From Rhizobium sp. 11515TR (GTDB taxonomy: Bacteria > Pseudomonadota > Alphaproteobacteria > Rhizobiales > Rhizobiaceae), in the NCBI RefSeq assembly GCF_002277895.1, contig NZ_CP022998.1:434001-498000 (forward strand): a stretch of 64,000 nt of DNA, in the 5' to 3' direction. This document shows positions 54,559 through 63,701 of the stretch, in pieces (the first letter of the stretch is position 1; every line of letters starts with the position of its first letter). The position numbers and the translations under genes are program-made. The notes under the pieces were generated by a model, which saw nothing but the letters and a program-made list of their open reading frames with translations, searched no databases and was not told the origin of the DNA.

Positions 54559-55384
54559 CCCATTTCCTTCAGAACCATCGACCAAATTGACGACACTGCT
54601 CTCTATTTGCATTGTCACCTATCGGCAGGATCTTGCTGTCCTCCAGGCAACTCTCGAAAGCCTGCGAGCCGCGATTGCTCATCTAAGGGATACTAAGACC
54701 GACATAACGATAGTCGACAACTCTCCGAGTGGCTCTCTTTCCGATTGGCTGAGGGAGAACTTTGGCGATCTCTCCATTCGCCTGCTTACCGGACACGGCA
54801 ACGTTGGCTTTGCTCGCGCAAACAATATGGTACTGGATAATATCGGCGACCTGCACCTAGTACTCAACCCAGACGTTGTTTTGAGGCCAGATAGCTTAGC
54901 AAATGCCGTGCAGTTTCTGAAGCTGCACTCCGAATGCGGTCTATTAACACCCTCAGCTTTGGGAACAGATGGCACACGCCAGTATCTGTGCAAGCGCTAT
55001 CCCACAGTCTTTGATCTTGCATTAAGAGGCTTTGCACCAAAGCGGCTCAGAGAGCTTTTCCATAAACGACTAGACCGCTATCAGATGGCGGATATGCCCG
55101 ATAATGAAGTTTTCTGGGACCCGCCAATCGTCAGTGGATGCTTTATGCTCTTCAGAGGCGAGATTTTTCGAAATCTTGGCGGGTTTGATCCGAGTTATTT
55201 TCTTTATTTCGAAGATTTTGATCTTTCCATACGTGCGGCGCAGGTTACTCGCATCGCCTTCCTGCCAACAGTAAAGATCGTTCACGGCGGTGGAGACGCG
55301 GCTCGCAAAGGGCTCTGGCACGTCAAGCAATTTATTCGTTCCGGTTGTTTTTTCTATCGAAAGTTCGGTTTCAAATTGATTTAA
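54548..55384 (+). CDS. GT2 glycosyltransferase (rhamnosyltransferase-like)
   Basis: 278 residues of the WbbL/RfbF type: SICIVTYRQDLAVLQATLES, HGNVGFARANNMV, LNPDVVLRPDSL with the Asp motif, and SGCFMLFRGEIF. GTG 54548 overlaps the previous gene. dTDP-rhamnose from rfbBDAC is a natural donor. Last gene of the operon; an IS66 relic begins 10 bp after its stop. Confidence 0.87.
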   Translation: MKNDPFPSEPSTKLTTLLSICIVTYRQDLAVLQATLESLRAAIAHLRDTKTDITIVDNSPSGSLSDWLRENFGDLSIRLLTGHGNVGFARANNMVLDNIGDLHLVLNPDVVLRPDSLANAVQFLKLHSECGLLTPSALGTDGTRQYLCKRYPTVFDLALRGFAPKRLRELFHKRLDRYQMADMPDNEVFWDPPIVSGCFMLFRGEIFRNLGGFDPSYFLYFEDFDLSIRAAQVTRIAFLPTVKIVHGGGDAARKGLWHVKQFIRSGCFFYRKFGFKLI

Positions 55385-55394
55385 TCCATAACCA

Positions 55395-55549
55395 GCATGC
55401 GCCGCGGCGCTGAAGCCTATCCATTCACTGATCGAAGCACATGTTCTGGCCGCCGAGCGAATTCATGGCGACGACACGACAGTGCCGATCCTGGCGAAGG
55501 GAAAGACCGATACCGGTCGCATATGGACCTATGTCCGGGATGACCGACC
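55395..55549 (+). pseudogene. IS66 tnpC relic, left part
   Basis: ACAAALKPIHSLIEAHVLAA, ERIHGDDTTVPILAKGK and DTGRIWTYVRDDRP are the central part of an IS66 TnpC, with the first catalytic Asp. The 5' half is missing. The frame resumes at 58112 beyond the inserted IS66 element. Confidence 0.85.
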
Positions 55550-55624
55550 GTAAGCGCGATTTTCGCTGCACGTTGACGCCAACCCGTTGGTTGGCATCGG
55601 ATCAACGTTTGGAAGCTTATTGTG

Positions 55625-57214
55625 TCAGGCGGCTTCGGTTGTGGCGAAGTTGAACGGCAGCAGGTCGACGATGTCGGCCCTTTCGTCCCGCTGGGGCAAC
55701 TCAGTGAGCACGTGGCGCAGCCAAGAGAGTGGATCGACGCCGCAGGCTCGGCAAGTCAGCATGAGACTGTAGATCACGGCGCTGGCCTTGGCTCCGTCAG
55801 CGGTGTCGCTGAACAGCCAGGATTTCCTGCCGGTGGCAAAAACTCTGATTTCGCGTTCCAGAATGTTGTTATCGATCGGCATCCTGCCGTCGCTGGTATA
55901 GCGCGTCAGGTAATCCCATTGGTTCAATGTGTAGGACACGGCGTCGCCGAGCTTGGTATCCGGCACAACTTTCGGGGTGATGTTATCGAGCCACGTCTTT
56001 AGAGCGCACAGGATAGGCAAGCTGTGCTGTTGGCGGAAGCGGTGAATGCAGTCGGCCTTCGTCTCCCCAGCATCTGGGACTTTGTCTCTTGCCTGCTTTT
56101 CGATCCGGTAAAGCTGCTCAAAGAACCTGAGAGCTTGCTCCGGCGGACCGCCACCATTCTTTCTCGTCTTGAGGGCTTCGACGAAGCGTCGCCGGGAATG
56201 AGCCATGCATCCGACATGGGTTGCGCCATGCAATGCGCGCCAGGCGGTGTAGCCGTCGCTCATCAATATGCCGCGGTAATCGCCGAGAAAGGTCTGCGGA
56301 TGGATCTGGCCGCGGCCGGGCTGGTAGTCGAGAAGCACGATCGGCTCGTCACTGTCCTCGCTGCTGCGGTACGCCCACATGTACGACGTGCTGGTGGCCT
56401 CCTTGTCCTTTTCCTTCAGCACCTGAACCGTCGTCTCATCGCCATGGATGAGAGGCTGCGACTGAAGCCTCTGCCTCAGCGCATCATAGATGCGACGCAG
56501 ATGCCTCTCGCTCGAGCCGATTACCCAGTGAGCAAGAGCGCCACGGCTGATCGGAACGCCGGCCCGCTCGAATGTCTGAGCCACGCGGTAGAGTGGGGTG
56601 CCATCGACGTATTTGTGGACGAGCGCGAAGGCTAGCGTCGAAGCGGTAGCGATGCTGCCCGGCAGGGGCTGCGTCGGCATCGGTGCGATCACGACGGGTG
56701 TGTTGATCCCGGTGCGGTCGCAATGGCGGCAGGCATATTTGAACCGGACGTTCTGCAGAACCTTTGCCTTGACTTCGATATGAAGCTGCTCGGTAACGGC
56801 CTCGCCCATGCGATGCATTTGACTATCGCAGCACGGACAAGTTTTTTGATCGTCGGGAAGGTCATACTCGACACGCTCGCGTGGCAGGTCTTCCGGCAGA
56901 GGTCTGCGTCCCCGCTTTTTTCCCACGACGCTCGCGACCGCCGGCAGGCCCGTGTCCGGGAGATCGACAACGTCATCACCGTCGCCGCTGTCATCTTCGT
57001 CGGCAGCCTCTTCGGCTTCGTTGAAGAGGCGATCAACGTGCTTTTCGCTGCGGGGTGCAAAGCGATGCAGCTTTGCAAGCGCCAGCTCCTCCTCAAGCTT
57101 GACGACCCGCTGCGAGAGCGCTTCCTTCTCGGCTTTGAGCGCAGCGATTTCGGCAGCATTGGCTGCCAATTGCGCCATCAGTTCTGCAATGCTCGGTTCG
57201 CCGGTGCGAGTCAT
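55625..57214 (-). CDS. tnpC: IS66 TnpC transposase
   Basis: 529-residue DDE transposase: an N-terminal leucine-rich coil (AALKAEKEALSQRVVKLEEELA), a zinc-binding region (CPCCDSQMH, CRHCDRTG), HGDETTVQVLKE with the first Asp, and DNNILEREIRVFATGRKSWLF with the catalytic Glu. Full length. Confidence 0.95.
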   Translation of the reverse strand: MTRTGEPSIAELMAQLAANAAEIAALKAEKEALSQRVVKLEEELALAKLHRFAPRSEKHVDRLFNEAEEAADEDDSGDGDDVVDLPDTGLPAVASVVGKKRGRRPLPEDLPRERVEYDLPDDQKTCPCCDSQMHRMGEAVTEQLHIEVKAKVLQNVRFKYACRHCDRTGINTPVVIAPMPTQPLPGSIATASTLAFALVHKYVDGTPLYRVAQTFERAGVPISRGALAHWVIGSSERHLRRIYDALRQRLQSQPLIHGDETTVQVLKEKDKEATSTSYMWAYRSSEDSDEPIVLLDYQPGRGQIHPQTFLGDYRGILMSDGYTAWRALHGATHVGCMAHSRRRFVEALKTRKNGGGPPEQALRFFEQLYRIEKQARDKVPDAGETKADCIHRFRQQHSLPILCALKTWLDNITPKVVPDTKLGDAVSYTLNQWDYLTRYTSDGRMPIDNNILEREIRVFATGRKSWLFSDTADGAKASAVIYSLMLTCRACGVDPLSWLRHVLTELPQRDERADIVDLLPFNFATTEAA

Positions 57215-57267
57215 CAGATTCTTGAATCTGAACCGCCCCTTCGCGTCAACAGTTCAATTCGCCACCG

Positions 57268-57621
57268 TCAACCGGCGATCTGATATTGCCGCACCGGATG
57301 ACGGATCATCGCATCGATATCAATGCCGTCGAGAATCCAGTGAAGCTGTTCTGTCGTCAGCACAACGACCGGCACTTCGCGGCGGGGCCATCTGAACTTG
57401 TCTTCGGTCAACCGCTTCAAGACCATCACAAAACCGGATCGGTCAAAGAACAATAGCTTCATCCGGTCACGACGGCGATTGCAAAAGGCAAAAACCGCAG
57501 GAGCAAAGGGATCCAGCGCCATCGTCTCCTGGACCAGGACAGCAAGGCTGTTGATGCCGGCCCGAAAGTCGATCGGCTCGCGATGCAGGTAAACCTTGAG
57601 ATCAGCGCCAAGTCTGAACAT
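57268..57621 (-). CDS. tnpB: IS66 TnpB (Orf2)
   Basis: 117-residue accessory protein of IS66 elements; YLHREPIDFRAGINSLAVLV and FDRSGFVMVLKRLTEDKFRWP are its signatures. Needed for transposition; precise activity unknown. Overlaps tnpA by 20 bases. Confidence 0.95.
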   Translation of the reverse strand: MFRLGADLKVYLHREPIDFRAGINSLAVLVQETMALDPFAPAVFAFCNRRRDRMKLLFFDRSGFVMVLKRLTEDKFRWPRREVPVVVLTTEQLHWILDGIDIDAMIRHPVRQYQIAG

Positions 57622-58024
57622 GACCCAGCGCTCCGATGATTGCCGTCAATGCATCTACGTCACTGCATTCCAACGTCAGCTTCACCCCGTTCGGCAGTGA
57701 CGCGCTCACCTTCGCTGGAGAGGGCAGCGGCCGGTTCCTCTCTGCTTTCCGAGGCAGCTCTTCAAACTCGTCGCTGGCCGCGGTGATTTGCACCGGAATA
57801 AAAGACGATGTCGAAGACGGCGGCGACGCAAGCGGCTGGGTGTGCTTGCGTATCCATTTCCAAACGAGGTTCGCGTTGACCCCGTGTTCGCGCGCGAGTT
57901 TCGATACCGATGCGCCAGGTTCAAGGCAGGCCATAATAAGGCGGTCTTTCGAACTTTGATCGAAACGGCGTCTCCCATTCCGACCGACCAGCCGCACGGC
58001 AAGTTTTTGACCTTCTTCCATCAT
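57602..58024 (-). CDS. tnpA: IS66 TnpA (Orf1)
   Basis: 140-residue small DNA-binding protein with a helix-turn-helix (EPGASVSKLAREHGVNANLVWKWIRKH). Starts at ATG 58024 (second ATG 58021). The start codon lies in the base of a 14-bp perfect hairpin, which may restrict translation. Confidence 0.9.
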   Translation of the reverse strand: MMEEGQKLAVRLVGRNGRRRFDQSSKDRLIMACLEPGASVSKLAREHGVNANLVWKWIRKHTQPLASPPSSTSSFIPVQITAASDEFEELPRKAERNRPLPSPAKVSASLPNGVKLTLECSDVDALTAIIGALGHVQTWR

Positions 58025-58056
58025 GAGGTGTCCACCTATTTTGGTGGACACCTCAT
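58023..58056 (-). promoter_or_regulatory. Hairpin over the tnpA start codon
   Basis: ATGAGGTGTCCACC and its exact complement are separated by six bases (58037-58042). In the transcript the ATG and the SD-like bases before it would be paired, a device other IS elements use to limit transposase synthesis. Confidence 0.65.
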
Positions 58057-58111
58057 GCCAAAGCTCACTCAATTGCAGAAGGTGCGGGGAAAATCGCGCT
58101 TACGACCGACC

Positions 58112-58886
58112 ATTCGGCGGGCTCTCACCGCCGGCTGCGCTGTATTACGCATCGCGGGACCGGCGACAGGAGCATCCGGAACGCCACCTGAAGACCTTCA
58201 CCGGCATTTTGCAGGCGGATGCCTATGGCGGCTACAATCCGCTGTTCAAGGTTGATCGCGATCCAAATCCGCTAAAGCAGGCGTTTTGCTGGTCGCATTC
58301 GAGACGTAAGTTCTTCGTGCTCGCCGACATCGCGGCGAATGCCAAGCGTGGAAAGAACGGTGCGCCGATCTCGCCCATGGCGCTGGAAGCCGTCAAACGG
58401 ATCGACGCCTTGTTTGATATTGAGCGGGACATAAACGGGCTTGCCGCCGGTCAACGCCTGGAGCGACGCCGCAGAGACAGCCTGCCGCTCGTCGACGATC
58501 TGCAGGCTTGGCTTCAAACCGAGCGTGCAAAACTGTCGCGCAGTTCTCCGATCGCAGAGGCGATCGACTACATGCTCAAGCGTTGGGATGGCTTCACGTC
58601 ATTCCTGGACGACGGCAGGATTTGCCTGACGAACAATGCCGCCGAGCGAGCGCTCAGAGGCTTCGCACTTCGCAGGAAATCATGGCTATTCGCCGGATCG
58701 GATCGTGGCGCTGACCGTGCCGCCTTTATGGCTACGCTGATCATGACGGCAAAGCTCAACGACATCGATCCGCAGGCGTGGCTTGCCGACATCCTCGCCC
58801 GAATAGCCGACACTCCGATCATCCGGTTGGAGCAATTGCTTCCGTGGAACTGGACACCGCCGACCATCGACGCTCAAGCGGCGTGA
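58112..58886 (+). pseudogene. IS66 tnpC relic, right part
   Basis: Continues the relic of 55395 as FGGLSPPAALYYASRDRRQE, then HSRRKFFVLADIAANAKRGK and NNAAERALRGFALRRKSWLF with the catalytic Glu, to a normal C-terminus. Removing the IS66 insert and one duplication rejoins the frame exactly. Confidence 0.9.
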
Positions 58887-58915
58887 CCAGCGGCCCTCAC
58901 CGTATGCTTACGCTA

Positions 58916-58995
58916 AGACAGGCGTTTTGCTGATCACATTCGAGACGTAAGTTCTTCCTGCTCGCCGACATCGCGGCGAATGCCAAGCGTGGAAA
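58916..58995 (+). repeat. Second copy of an 80-bp tnpC segment
   Basis: About 80 bp here repeat 58277-58354 with few changes (GGCGTTTTGCT, then ATTCGAGACGTAAGTTCTTC and CATCGCGGCGAATGCCAAGC). It is a fragment of another IS66 copy 30 bp after the first relic ends, so at least three IS66 insertions have met here. Confidence 0.8.
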
Positions 58996-59084
58996 CCAAA
59001 AACCCGGTTCGTTAACGCGTAACCATACCGCGCCAGCGAGCTCTTTTGCCAGAAACACGACCATATTTAAACCAACTTCCCAAA

Positions 59085-59099
59085 ATCTGAAAATCAGAT
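59085..59099 (-). terminator. Possible terminator of the rfb operon
   Basis: ATCTGA-AAA-TCAGAT stem. On the minus strand it is followed by TTTTG and lies 13 bases past the rfbC stop. The stem is short, so it is a weak candidate. Confidence 0.4.
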
Positions 59100-59111
59100 G
59101 TGATCCGAATC

Positions 59112-59660
59112 TCACGCAAAAGTTTCGGCGTCTACCAGAAGTGGCTGGCGTTGATCTTTCGACGAAAGCATTGGTTGATCATTGAGCTTCCACTCAATAG
59201 CGATCTGCGGATCGTCCCAGCGGATGCCGCGATCGCTCTCCGGCGCGTAATAGTTGGTGGTCTTGTAAAGAAACTCCACATGGTCGCTCAATGTCAGGAA
59301 GCCATGGGCAAAGCCTTCCGGGATCCATAGCTGGCGCTTGTTTTCGGCAGACAGAAGAACGCCGACCCATCGCCCGAATGTCGGAGATGATTTCCGGATG
59401 TCAACGGCGACATCATAGACTTCGCCAACGACGACCCGCACGAGCTTCGCCTGAGCATGCGGCGGCAGCTGATAGTGCAGACCGCGCAGGACGCCCCTGC
59501 CCGACCGGCTGTGATTGTCCTGCACGAAGTCGGCGCTTCGTCCGATCGCCGCTTCGAATTTCACCTTACTGAAGCTTTCGAAGAAGAAGCCGCGGTCGTC
59601 GGCAAATACCCTCGGCTCGATGATCTTGACGTCCGGAATAGCGGTATCGATAGCTTTCAT
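59112..59660 (-). CDS. rfbC: dTDP-4-dehydrorhamnose 3,5-epimerase
   Basis: Third step of dTDP-L-rhamnose synthesis. 182 residues, cupin fold: EPRVFADDRGFFFESF, the catalytic His/Asp region NHSRSGRGVLRGLHYQLP, FAHGFLTLSDHVEFLYK and YAPESDRGIRWDDP. Last gene of rfbB-rfbD-rfbA-rfbC. Confidence 0.96.
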   Translation of the reverse strand: MKAIDTAIPDVKIIEPRVFADDRGFFFESFSKVKFEAAIGRSADFVQDNHSRSGRGVLRGLHYQLPPHAQAKLVRVVVGEVYDVAVDIRKSSPTFGRWVGVLLSAENKRQLWIPEGFAHGFLTLSDHVEFLYKTTNYYAPESDRGIRWDDPQIAIEWKLNDQPMLSSKDQRQPLLVDAETFA

Positions 59661-59715
59661 TGGTGTTCTTGCTCAACGCGTTTTTAGGGATGGGCTGCGG
59701 GCACTCCGCAACGAC

Positions 59716-60603
59716 TTAGAATATCTGCTCGCGCAAGATCCCAAGAAGATATTGCCCATAAGCATTCTTCTTCAGCGGATGCGCCAATGCCTCGACCTCG
59801 GGGGCACTGATCCAGCCGCTGCGATAAGCAATCTCCTCAGGGCATGCAACCTTCAGGCCTTGCCGATTTTCAATGGTCGCGATGTAATGACTGGCCTCCA
59901 GCATGGACTCGTGCGTGCCTGTGTCGAGCCAGGCATAGCCCCGGCCCATCGTCTGCACGTCCAGTTGTCCGGCCTGCAAATAATGCGTGTTGACGTCAGT
60001 GATCTCCAACTCGCCGCGTGGCGACGGACGGATGGACTTCGCGACCTCGACGACGCTCTCGTCGTAGAAATAAAGGCCCGTGACCGCATAATTGCTCTTC
60101 GGCGCCTTCGGCTTTTCCTCCAGGCTGATGGCGCGGCCGCTTGCGTCAAACTCGACCACACCATAGCGGTGCGGGTCCTGCACGTGATAGGCAAAGACAG
60201 TCGCACCCACGTCCTTGGTGCTCGCTTCGTGCAACAATCGGGTAAAATCATGCCCGTAGAAGATATTGTCTCCAAGCACCAGGGCAGAGGGCGCGCCATC
60301 CAGGAACGTCGCGCCGATCAGGAAGGCTTGGGCCAGACCGTCCGGGCTGGGCTGGACGGCATAGTCGAGCTTGATGCCCCATTGGCTGCCATCGCCAAGC
60401 AGCTGTTCGAAACGAGGCGTATCCTGCGGCGTCGAGATGATCAGGATCTCGCGCATACCCGCCAGCATCAGCGTCGTCAGCGGATAGTAGATCATCGGCT
60501 TGTCGTAGATCGGCAGAAGCTGCTTACTAACTGCGAGTGTCAGCGGATAAAGGCGTGTTCCAGATCCGCCGGCTAGTATGATCCCCTTGCGTGCCTTCGT
60601 CAT
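59716..60603 (-). CDS. rfbA: Glucose-1-phosphate thymidylyltransferase
   Basis: First step of the dTDP-rhamnose pathway (dTTP + glucose-1-phosphate). 295 residues with [31 protein letters not shown] and [19 protein letters not shown] motifs. ATG 60603 begins right at the nucleotide-binding motif; the longer frame from 60726 has no SD and would reach into rfbD. Confidence 0.96.
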   Translation of the reverse strand: MTKARKGIILAGGSGTRLYPLTLAVSKQLLPIYDKPMIYYPLTTLMLAGMREILIISTPQDTPRFEQLLGDGSQWGIKLDYAVQPSPDGLAQAFLIGATFLDGAPSALVLGDNIFYGHDFTRLLHEASTKDVGATVFAYHVQDPHRYGVVEFDASGRAISLEEKPKAPKSNYAVTGLYFYDESVVEVAKSIRPSPRGELEITDVNTHYLQAGQLDVQTMGRGYAWLDTGTHESMLEASHYIATIENRQGLKVACPEEIAYRSGWISAPEVEALAHPLKKNAYGQYLLGILREQIF

Positions 60604-60688
60604 GATCCTGCGTCTCGTCCTTTGTCCATCTGCCTCTATCTCACCGGCGGGAGGACCCGGCCGGAAACCATCGGCAAAATTACGGTTT

Positions 60689-61591
60689 TCAATTCCCCGT
60701 GGCCCGCAATCTCGCCAGGACGTCATCGACGCCCTCCTGCCAGAGAGGAAGAGCGATATCGAAGCGATCCATCAGCTTTCGACAATCCAGCCGCGAATTG
60801 GCCGGCCGCTTGGCAGGGGTCGGATATTCTGCCGTCGATATCGGCTTCAGCGCATCGAGAGACAGCGCAAGCTTGACGTTTGCTGCCAAGGGCTCACGAA
60901 CGATATGCGCGGCATACCCATACCAGGAGGTGCTGCCTTGTGCGGTAAGGTGATAGGTTCCCGAGAGATCGTCGGCGGCTCGCGAAGCCGTCATGCACTC
61001 GATCACCGTGCGCGTGACATCCGCGATCAAGGCCGCCGACGTCGGTGCTCCAACCTGGTCGGCAACGATGTTCAGCGCGCTTCTTTCACCGGCCAGCCGA
61101 AGAATGGTCTTCAGGAAATTGCTGCCGTGATGACCATAGACCCAGCTCGTGCGCAAGATGGCATGCCGGGCGCCAGAGGCACGTACCGCCTCCTCTCCCC
61201 GCCATTTGCTTTCGCCATAGACCGACTGCGGATTGACCGCATCGTCCTCCCGATAGGGATCGGCTTTGGCGCCGTCGAAGACGTAGTCGGTCGAGTAGTG
61301 AATAAGCACGGCGCCATGATCGGCGGCCCAGCGCGCCAGTATCCCCGGAGCAGTGGCATTGACCGCCATCGCCAGCTCTTTATCGCTCTCGGCCCGATCC
61401 ACCGCCGTATAGGCGGCCGGGTTAACGATGATACCGGGCTTGTGTTCGTCGAGAGCGGCGAGGATGCTTGCTTCGGTGGCCAGATCCATGTCCGCACGCG
61501 TCAAGGCAACGACATTCCCCAAAGCCCTAAGCGAACGTTGCAGCTCGAAGCCGACCTGGCCGTTGGCGCCGGTGATCAGAATGGCGCTCAC
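60689..61591 (-). CDS. rfbD: dTDP-4-dehydrorhamnose reductase
   Basis: Last step, NADPH-dependent reduction to dTDP-L-rhamnose. 300 residues, extended [36 protein letters not shown] (Tyr-xxx-Lys), RTSWVYG. Start overlaps the rfbB stop as ATGA. Confidence 0.96.
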   Translation of the reverse strand: MSAILITGANGQVGFELQRSLRALGNVVALTRADMDLATEASILAALDEHKPGIIVNPAAYTAVDRAESDKELAMAVNATAPGILARWAADHGAVLIHYSTDYVFDGAKADPYREDDAVNPQSVYGESKWRGEEAVRASGARHAILRTSWVYGHHGSNFLKTILRLAGERSALNIVADQVGAPTSAALIADVTRTVIECMTASRAADDLSGTYHLTAQGSTSWYGYAAHIVREPLAANVKLALSLDALKPISTAEYPTPAKRPANSRLDCRKLMDRFDIALPLWQEGVDDVLARLRATGN

Positions 61592-62655
61592 AACTCAACC
61601 TCGTACTGCTTGCCGACCCATTCACGATATGCGCCGCTCGTGACGTTACCGACCCAATCCTGGTTTTCGAGATACCATGTGATCGTCTTGCGAATGCCGG
61701 TCTCGAAGGTTTCCGCGGGCTTCCAGCCGAGTTCGCGCTCGAGCTTGCGCGCATCGATCGCATAACGGCGATCGTGACCGGGCCGATCCCTAACGAAGGT
61801 GATCTGATCGCTGTAGCGGCTGCCATCGGGCTTCGGTCTGAGCTCATCGAGGATGGCACAGATCGTCTGCACAACATCGAGATTGGGTTTCTCGTTCCAG
61901 CCTCCGACATTATAGGTCTCGCCAAGCTTGCCGGCTTCCAGGACGCGGCGAATGGCACTGCAATGATCCCGGACGTACAGCCAGTCGCGGATCTGCTGGC
62001 CATCGCCATAGATCGGCAGGCTCTTTCCCGAAAGCGCGTTCAGGATCACCAGTGGGATCAGTTTTTCCGGAAAATGGTATGGCCCGTAATTGTTGCTGCA
62101 GTTCGTCGTCAAGACAGGCAGGCCGTAAGTATGGTGCCATGCCCGCACGAGATGATCCGATGCCGCCTTGCTGGCCGAATAGGGGCTGTTCGGTTCATAG
62201 CGATTGAGCTCATTGAACGGCGCATCATCCTTCGACAGCGTGCCATAGACCTCGTCCGTCGAGACATGCAGAAAGCGGAAGCCTTGCTTCTCTCCCGCCG
62301 GCAAGCCATCCCAATAGCCGCGCACGGCTTCCAGCAGATTGAAGGTACCGACGATATTCGTCTGGATGAAGTCCCCAGGCCCATGAATGGAGCGGTCGAC
62401 ATGGCTCTCGGCTGCGAAATTGATCACCGCACGCGGCTTGTGAAGCGACAGCAAATCGCTCACCAGCTCGCGATCGCCGATATCGCCACGCACGAACACA
62501 TGGCGATCATCACCCTTCAACCCCTTCAGCGTATCCAAATTGCCGGCATAGGTCAGCTTGTCCAGATTGACGACCGTCTCGTCATGTCTCTCAAGCCAGT
62601 CCAGGACAAAATTCCCCCCTATGAACCCAGCTCCACCAGAAACCAATATCGTCAT
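61588..62655 (-). CDS. rfbB: dTDP-glucose 4,6-dehydratase
   Basis: Second step of the pathway. 355 residues, extended [38 protein letters not shown] (Thr-Asp-Glu), [15 protein letters not shown] (Tyr-xxx-Lys). First gene of the rfb operon; the 175 bp upstream to the tRNA gene must hold its promoter. Confidence 0.97.
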   Translation of the reverse strand: MTILVSGGAGFIGGNFVLDWLERHDETVVNLDKLTYAGNLDTLKGLKGDDRHVFVRGDIGDRELVSDLLSLHKPRAVINFAAESHVDRSIHGPGDFIQTNIVGTFNLLEAVRGYWDGLPAGEKQGFRFLHVSTDEVYGTLSKDDAPFNELNRYEPNSPYSASKAASDHLVRAWHHTYGLPVLTTNCSNNYGPYHFPEKLIPLVILNALSGKSLPIYGDGQQIRDWLYVRDHCSAIRRVLEAGKLGETYNVGGWNEKPNLDVVQTICAILDELRPKPDGSRYSDQITFVRDRPGHDRRYAIDARKLERELGWKPAETFETGIRKTITWYLENQDWVGNVTSGAYREWVGKQYEVEL

Positions 62656-62830
62656 CGAAAGCCTATTCCGTTTTGGGCACAGCTATATTGCTGGCACGAA
62701 TCAGCGACAAATCAAATCTTACGACAAGGAGGCGTTTCTCCTTCGAAAAGATTTCAATCATCGGAAGATTGATATCCGCCCCGTGCACAGAGACAACTCA
62801 AAATACTGTTGAAATCAGGAAGCTTGAAAA

Positions 62831-62904
62831 TGGCTGGGGAACCTGGACTCGAACCAAGATTAACGGAGTCAGAGTCCGTCGTTCTACCATTGAACTATTC
62901 CCCA
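62831..62904 (-). tRNA. tRNA-Gln (anticodon CUG)
   Basis: 74 nt with encoded CCA. Acceptor stem TGGGGAA/TTCCCCA, anticodon arm ACGGA-CTCTGAC-TCCGT giving CUG, and T-arm with GGTTCGAGTCC. The first base U and discriminator G fit glutamine. Its 3' end faces the rfb genes. Confidence 0.95.
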
Positions 62905-63065
62905 ACGACCGCCAGGCGATAAAACCCTTCGCGGTGAAGGCTGGGCCTCTATAATAGAATTCGTCGCAGATGCAAATAGTTTAACGCAGGCAAATGCATT
63001 TTTTTGACGGAGCGCCGTCGATGCGCCAGAAGATGGCCCCTGGTGGAAGTTCAGGATCGATTATT

Positions 63066-63701
63066 TCACCAGCGCAACAGGCGCCTGCCGAGGATATATC
63101 CGACAGCGGTCACCATGGCGATCGCGATCGGGTACCAGAGCAGGACGAAAAGCGGGCTGTCGTCCGTGCAGTTGGAGGCATAGAAGGTCGCGGCGATGCC
63201 GCCGGCGGCCAATCCGGCGACGGCACCGGCCGCGCCCGGTTTTTCCGGCGCGCCCTGGCGCAGGGCGAAAAGAAAGCAGGCGAGCGGGCCGATCGACAGC
63301 AGCGGGATGAGCGTCAGGCAGAAGCGGGCATTGTGCCCGATCATCCGCGCACTCCAGCTGTCAGCCGGCATGACGGCCATTTCAACAGCAGCAGCGGCAA
63401 GGAGCAGGATGGGCGCCAAGAGCAGTGTCCAGCCCCATAGGCGCAGCGAAGCGCCCGGCCGTCCGATACGGAAGACGACAGCGCAGGCTGTTGCGGCAAG
63501 CGCGATGGTCACGACGAACTTGAACAGGAAACGGACGGTCTCCATCGCTGTATCGATATCGGCTCGAAAACCGATCATGGCAAAGAAGATACCGCCGCTG
63601 ATCAGGATGCCCGCGACGACCGACAGGGTGAGGACCTTGCCGATCCGCATGCGGACCGGCGCGTCCTGCGCCAGAAGATTGATGAGGTCATCGGTTTTCA
63701 C
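63066..63701 (-). CDS. NrsF/DUF1109-type anti-sigma factor
   Basis: Inner-membrane protein of 211 residues with six hydrophobic helices (for example TLSVVAGILISGGIFFAMIG, FKFVVTIALAATACAVVF) and a short cytoplasmic start (MKTDDLINLLAQDAPV). It holds the partner ECF sigma factor inactive. GTG 63701 follows GGAG and overlaps the sigma gene by 14 bases; the co-transcribed pair is typical of this family. Confidence 0.88.
   Translation of the reverse strand: MKTDDLINLLAQDAPVRMRIGKVLTLSVVAGILISGGIFFAMIGFRADIDTAMETVRFLFKFVVTIALAATACAVVFRIGRPGASLRLWGWTLLLAPILLLAAAAVEMAVMPADSWSARMIGHNARFCLTLIPLLSIGPLACFLFALRQGAPEKPGAAGAVAGLAAGGIAATFYASNCTDDSPLFVLLWYPIAIAMVTAVGYILGRRLLRW

Larger units (their letters stand above)
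55550..58103 (-). mobile_element. Complete IS66-family element
   Basis: 2554 bp with inverted repeats starting GTAAGCGCGATTTTC at both ends and an 8-bp target duplication GACCGACC (55542-55549 and 58104-58111), both standard for IS66. It carries tnpA, tnpB and tnpC on the minus strand, all intact, and lies inside an older IS66 tnpC. Confidence 0.95.

Noticed and set aside
59515..62772. Three long plus-strand ORFs opposite rfbC, rfbA, rfbD and rfbB
   Set aside because: Antisense shadows of certain genes with Arg-rich, low-complexity products and no motifs.
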